A DNA stretch of 37,589 bases from Clostridia bacterium. GTDB lineage: Bacteria > Bacillota > Clostridia > Christensenellales > Aristaeellaceae. The translations under genes were made by a program, and so were the position numbers. The notes beneath the pieces were generated by a model. It searched no databases. It was not told the DNA's origin and saw only the letters and a list, made by a program, of their open reading frames with translations. Positions 33,246 to 37,589 of this stretch are shown in pieces. The DNA is taken from positions 1 through 37,589 of the forward strand of contig JAUNNK010000012.1 of assembly GCA_030537335.1 (NCBI GenBank). Reading direction: 5' to 3'. Positions within the stretch are counted from its first letter, which is position 1; each line of letters begins with the position of its first letter.

Positions 33246-33337
33246 CGAATATACGTCTAAATGACAGGCTGTACTGTGGTTATCCGGATGCGAAAGAAAA
33301 AGCGCAGGGGAAATGTACCAGTTTGGCCACAAATGTA

Positions 33338-33346
33338 TGATATAAT
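33338..33346 (+). promoter_or_regulatory. Extended -10 promoter of the Big_2 repeat protein gene
   Basis: TGA-TATAAT lies about 75 nt before the start codon. The -35 region is poor, as tolerated for extended -10 promoters. Confidence 0.6.
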
Positions 33347-33420
33347 GAAGCCATTCTACCGCATTTGTAACTGTTCAATCGCAAAAAAACGTATCTGCGG
33401 ATTGAAGGGGAGGAAAGTCA

Positions 33421-36400
33421 TGAAGAAAATGTTTCGCGCGCTGTCGCTGCTGATCTGCTTTGCGCTGCTCATCACGCTCGTTCCTGCGAATTTCCCGGTT
33501 GCTTTTGCCAGCGAAGCAGAGGAGGAGCAGGTGATTTTGGCAGAAACGCCTGTTTCCCAGACCGAGGAAACCGCCGCGCCGGAGAAAACGGACGATGTGC
33601 CGGCTTCCGGCGATCCGACGCCGGCTGCGCCCTCCGAGGGGGAAAATGACAGTTCCGAGCCCTCGACTGCGCCCTCCCCAGACGCATCTGCGAAATCCTC
33701 TGTGGAACCTTCTGTGGAACCGTCCGTCGAGTCCTCTGCGGAAGCGCCGGAGGATGAACTGCTGATGCCCGCCGATGTGGACGAAACTCCTGCGATCAAT
33801 TATTCGGAAAAGGCCTCCAAAAGCCCCGCTTTTGTGAAGGGATTTGCGGAGATTCAGGAGAAGGACACCGAGGTTTTTGCGGGAAATGCCGCCTCCGACG
33901 AGGTCGTCGCATGGCTCGGCAAGGGCGTGGTCTATGTGATTACCCGCACCCCCGAGGATTCCAATAAGCCGGATCGCCTGCAGATTGTGTTCAATGCGGA
34001 CCCCGAGAAGGACGTCGAGACCGGATGGATCGACGCCGCTGCTGCGCGCCCGATGGACCCTGTCGAGGGCGGCGAGGCCGACCAGTATAAGGATGCCTGT
34101 CGGGGCGTGGACGGCGTGCGCTGCTATGCAAACGACAACAATTACCCGCTGCGGGTCATCGACTGTGAATATCCCGAGCCGGTGACGGTCAGCCTCAGCC
34201 CGAGCAGCGCCACCATCGGCGTGGGCGACAAGGGCGTGACCCTGCGCGTGCAGTTCAGCGACGGCCGGACCACCAATGCGGACGGCACGCCCCGCGCGGT
34301 GAAATTTACCTCCTCTGCAACGAAATATGTGACCGTTGACGCGAATTCCGGCAGGCTCAACGGCGTGCGCAAGGGCAGCGCGACCATCACGGCGACCACC
34401 GCGTATGGCAGCGTGAGCTGCAAGGTGACGGTGAAGTCCGCGCCCAAGAGTATCAGCGCGACGCCCTCCAGCGCGGAGATCCTCGTGGGCGAGACCACGA
34501 CGATCGCGCCGAAGTTCGCCAGCGCCAGCTACGGCGGCAGCTGCACCTTCCAGAGCAGCGATCCCTCCATTGCGACGGTGGCGGCGGACGGCACCGTGAC
34601 GGGCGTGTCCAAGGGACAGGCGACGATCTACATCTATGCCTACAATCTGCCCTCCAAGCCCGCGAAGGCGACGGTGCGCGTGTACGGCCCGGCGACCAGC
34701 GTGGCGTTTTCCGAGGACAGCATTTCGCTGCACACCGGCATGGAGCACAAGCTGAGCGTCGTTCTGCCGGAGTTTGAGCGCGAAAACTGCATCTTTACCT
34801 CCAGCGACGACGCCGTGGCCAGCGTGGACGGCGACGGCATCGTGCGTGCGAACGCCCAGGGCAGCGCGACCATCACCGCGACCTCCGTCAACACCGGGGT
34901 CAGGGCCATCTGCACCGTGCGGGTGCTGCCCTCGCCCGCGGAGGAAAACGTGGTGCTCAGCGCCAGCAGCTACAAGCTCGGCCTGAACGAGAGCTTCAGC
35001 GCCCTCGATCTGATCGAGATCACCGGCGGTTGCCATGCGGAGTTCAGCTTCAAATCCAGCAACACGAAATATGTCAAGGTGGACGCTGCGGGCAAGGTCA
35101 CCGGCCTGCGCGCAGGCTCTGCCACGCTGACCATCACCACCCACAACGGCATCGTGCGCACGGTAAAGGTGACGGTGTACAAAAATCCGACCTCGGTCGC
35201 TTTCTCATCCAAGACGCTGACGCTGGGCGTGGGCATGTCCGCTGCGACGAAGGTCAGCTTCAACTCCACCAGCGCCTACAGCCAGCATCGCTTCATTTCC
35301 AGCGATGAATCCGTTGCGACCATCGATCCCCTCAGCGGCGTGGTCACGGCCCATGCTGCGGGCACGGCGGTCATCGCCTGCGTGCCGCAGAAGGGCAAGA
35401 CCGGCGTCTGCTCCGTGACGGTGCTGCCCGCTCCGACGGAGATCAGCGCCAGCGCGGATGAACTGGAGATCGGCCTGGGCGAGACGGGCCGCAGCGTGAC
35501 CGGCAAGTATCCCTCGGGCACGATGTGCAGCTTTACATACGCCTCCGAGGATCCGGGCGTTGTGACGGTGAACGCCGAAACCGGCGCGCTCACCACCGTT
35601 GCCACCGGCAGCACGAACATCGTCATCACCTCCCACAACGGCGCTTCAGTCAAGTGCCGCGTGGATGTAAAGAAGGCACCGGAGAAACTCACGCTGAACC
35701 AGAGCACGATGAAGCTGATGGTGGGCGAAACCAACGATACCCTGACCGGCACCGTCGACGAGGGCGCGGCCTCGGCCATTACCCTGAGCAGCTCCAACAC
35801 CAGATACGTGAAGGTTTCCGGTGGCGAGCTGGTTGGCGTGAAGGCGGGCACCGTGACGATCACGGCCAAGACCTACAACGGCGTGAAGGCGACCTGCAAG
35901 GTCACGGTCTACGCAAAGCCGACCTCGGTCGCTTTCTCCAGCAAGGCGATCTCGCTGGGTGCGGGCGACAGCGCGGCGGTCACGCTGAAGTTCAATTCCA
36001 CCAAGGTTTACAGCCCCTGCAGATTTGAATCCAGCGATCCCTCTGTGGCGACGATCGATCCGAATACGGGCGTGATCACCGCACATCAACCGGGAACTGC
36101 GACGCTGAAGGCGACAACGCTGAACGGCAAGAGCGCGACCTGCACGGTGAATGTGCTGCCCGCGCCGGAGAACATCCAGGCGGCGCAGGGCGAAATCAAT
36201 TTGGGCGTGGGCGAGAGCGGCCTGCGCGTGGCAGGCGTGTACCCCGAGGGCACGCTGTGCAGCTTCAGCTACAAGTCCGCCGACGAGAGCATCCTCACGG
36301 TGAACACCGTCACCGGCGAAATCACTGCCCTGCGCGCGGACAGCGCGGACGTGATCATCACCTCCCACAACGGCGCGACGACGGTCTGCCGGGTGAATGT

Positions 36401-37589
36401 GAAAAACGCCCCGACGAGCCTCACGCTGAACAAGTCCACCATGAAGCTGATGGTGGGCGAGACCAACGATACCCTGGTCGGTACCGTCAACGAGGGCGCG
36501 GCCTCGGGCATCACCCTGAGCAGCTCCAATACAAGATACGTGAAGGTTTCCGGCGGCAAGCTGGTTGGCGTGAAGGCGGGCACCGTGACGATCACGGCCA
36601 AGACCTACAATGGCGTGAAGGCCACCTGCAAGGTCACGGTCTGCGCCGCGCCGAAGTCCGTCAGCTTCAAGACAAAGAGCCTGGTGCTCGGCTGCGGTGA
36701 GTCCGCCGCGTCGGCCATCGTCTACAATCCGACCAGCGCTTACAGCGTGTGCAGCTACAGCTCCAGCGCCCCCTCCGTGGCGACGGTGGATCCCGTCACC
36801 GGCGCGATCCAGGGCGTGGCTCCCGGACGTGCGGTGATTACTGCCAAGCCCCAGAAGGGCACGGCGGGAACCTGCACCGTGGAGGTTCGGCCCGCGCCGG
36901 ATTCCGTTGCGCTGCCGCAGAGAAGCTGCGAGATCGCCGAGGGCATGACGCTGACGCTGACGCCGGTGCTCCCGGAGGGCACGGCGGGTCAGTGCAGCTT
37001 CGCAAGCTCCGATCCTGCCGTGGCGACCGTGGACGCGGGCGGTGCGGTGAAGGGAATCGGCGGCGGAACGGCCACCATCACCGTGACCACCTACAACGGT
37101 CATTCCGCCAGCTGCACCGTGACGGTCACGCCGGCTCCGGCCACCCTGAAGTACGATTTTACCAAGATCACCATGCTGAAGGGCGACAGGATCCAGATCC
37201 CCGAGCCCACTGCCTACGATGCAAGCGGCAAGGTGTGTCCCAGCACTTACACCTACTCTTCGTCCAGCACCCGCTATGCCACCATCAGCGGCAACACGGT
37301 CAAGGGCGTCAAGACGGGTACGATCACCATCACGGCCAAGTCCTACAACGGCAAGAAGGCCAGCTTCAAGCTCACCATCGCCAGCAGCGTGACGGGACTC
37401 ACCCTCGCGCCCAGTGCGGCGACGCTCTACACCAACGGCGCGGACTATGTGGACACGCTGCAGCTCAGCGTGAGCATGGCCAGCGGAACCGTGGCCAACG
37501 TGCAGTTCGCCTCCTCCAATCCCGGTATTGCCACCGTAAGTGAAACCGGACTGGTCACGCCCGTCGCTCCGGGCACGGCAACCATCGGG
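33421..37589 (+). CDS. Large secreted Big_2 (bacterial Ig-like) repeat protein with SH3b-like domain, 3' truncated by the window
   Basis: The frame stays open for 1389 codons to the right edge. A signal peptide (1-30, cut near AFA-SE) precedes a Ser/Pro/Glu-rich linker with SVEPSVEPSVE. A region at about 124-212 resembles an SH3b domain (DTEVFAGNAASDEVVAWLGKGVVYVI, then DRLQIVF and ETGWIDA). From about residue 251, thirteen complete Big_2 domains of about 80 residues and part of a fourteenth follow. Each has the SSD-x-x-V-A-T-V-D, G-x-A-T-I-T-A and C-x-V-T-V pattern. Domains repeat in a period of three. Proteins of this kind are surface stalks or adhesins. The C-terminus, with any anchor or catalytic domain, lies outside the window. 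GGGGAGG precedes the ATG by 8 nt. Confidence 0.9.
35709..35910 (+). repeat. Near-identical direct repeat within the Big_2 gene, copy 1
   Basis: This 202-nt stretch encodes most of Big_2 domain 7 and is nearly identical to 36441-36642, exactly 732 nt (244 codons) away. The very low divergence against other domains points to recent duplication or gene conversion. Confidence 0.9.
36441..36642 (+). repeat. Near-identical direct repeat within the Big_2 gene, copy 2
   Basis: This is the partner of the repeat at 35709 and encodes Big_2 domain 10. Recombination between the copies would remove or add exactly three domains in frame. Confidence 0.9.

Overview
The window is GC-rich bacterial DNA with low-GC intergenic patches. 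It is most likely from an anaerobic, Gram-positive-type member of the Clostridia. The grounds are strong AAGGAGG-type ribosome binding sites, many consensus sigma-A-like promoters, rplI next to dnaB, a RelQ-type small alarmone synthetase, a fused FeoA-FeoB with its Cys-rich partner, a ThiW-ThiM salvage pair under a TPP riboswitch, and a very large Big_2-repeat surface protein. The species cannot be named from this sequence. No rRNA, tRNA, insertion sequence, integrase or CRISPR array was seen.

Layout. Positions 1-4436 (+): the end of an alpha-solenoid protein, a terminator, then a promoter driving rplI, dnaB, a HEPN-like/CBS protein and an overlapping alarmone synthetase gene. Positions 4444-7468 (-): convergent murI and rnr. 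Positions 7659-10665 (+): a small unknown protein, feoAB and a Cys-rich membrane protein. Positions 10677-17323 (-): an orphan eutH, and a nucleoside uptake and breakdown operon (deoD, a BMP-family binding protein, one ATPase, two permeases). Positions 17395-22884 (+): an azoreductase-like flavoprotein, cardiolipin synthase, aspartase and a secreted parvulin-type isomerase.

Positions 23068-31283 (+) hold the most interesting locus. A consensus promoter and a roughly 250-nt leader precede a secreted DUF6305-like protein, an ion-transporter-superfamily permease, a 57-residue membrane protein, a membrane-anchored aspartoacylase/M14-like zinc hydrolase, a secreted C69 dipeptidase and a PgsB-PgsC-PgsW amide-ligase module. 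No PgsA/CapA exporter is present. Strong hairpins split the locus into expression modules. The set joins amide-bond synthesis, two kinds of extracytoplasmic amide hydrolysis and transport, and may be an undescribed system for making or recycling an amino-acid polymer or N-acyl/gamma-peptide.

Positions 31307-33085 (-) hold thiM and thiW with a complete TPP riboswitch, its terminator and a perfect promoter, plus an unexplained 314-nt structured leader before thiW. Positions 33086-37589 (+) hold an AT-rich intergenic region with nested palindromes, then a large secreted protein with an SH3b-like domain and at least 13 Big_2 domains that runs off the right edge.

Other points of note are the gene overlap between the HEPN-like/CBS protein and the alarmone synthetase, face-to-face divergent promoters sharing one -10 element at 17340-17392, and two intergenic regions dense in TGCA that precede aspA and the Pgs locus.
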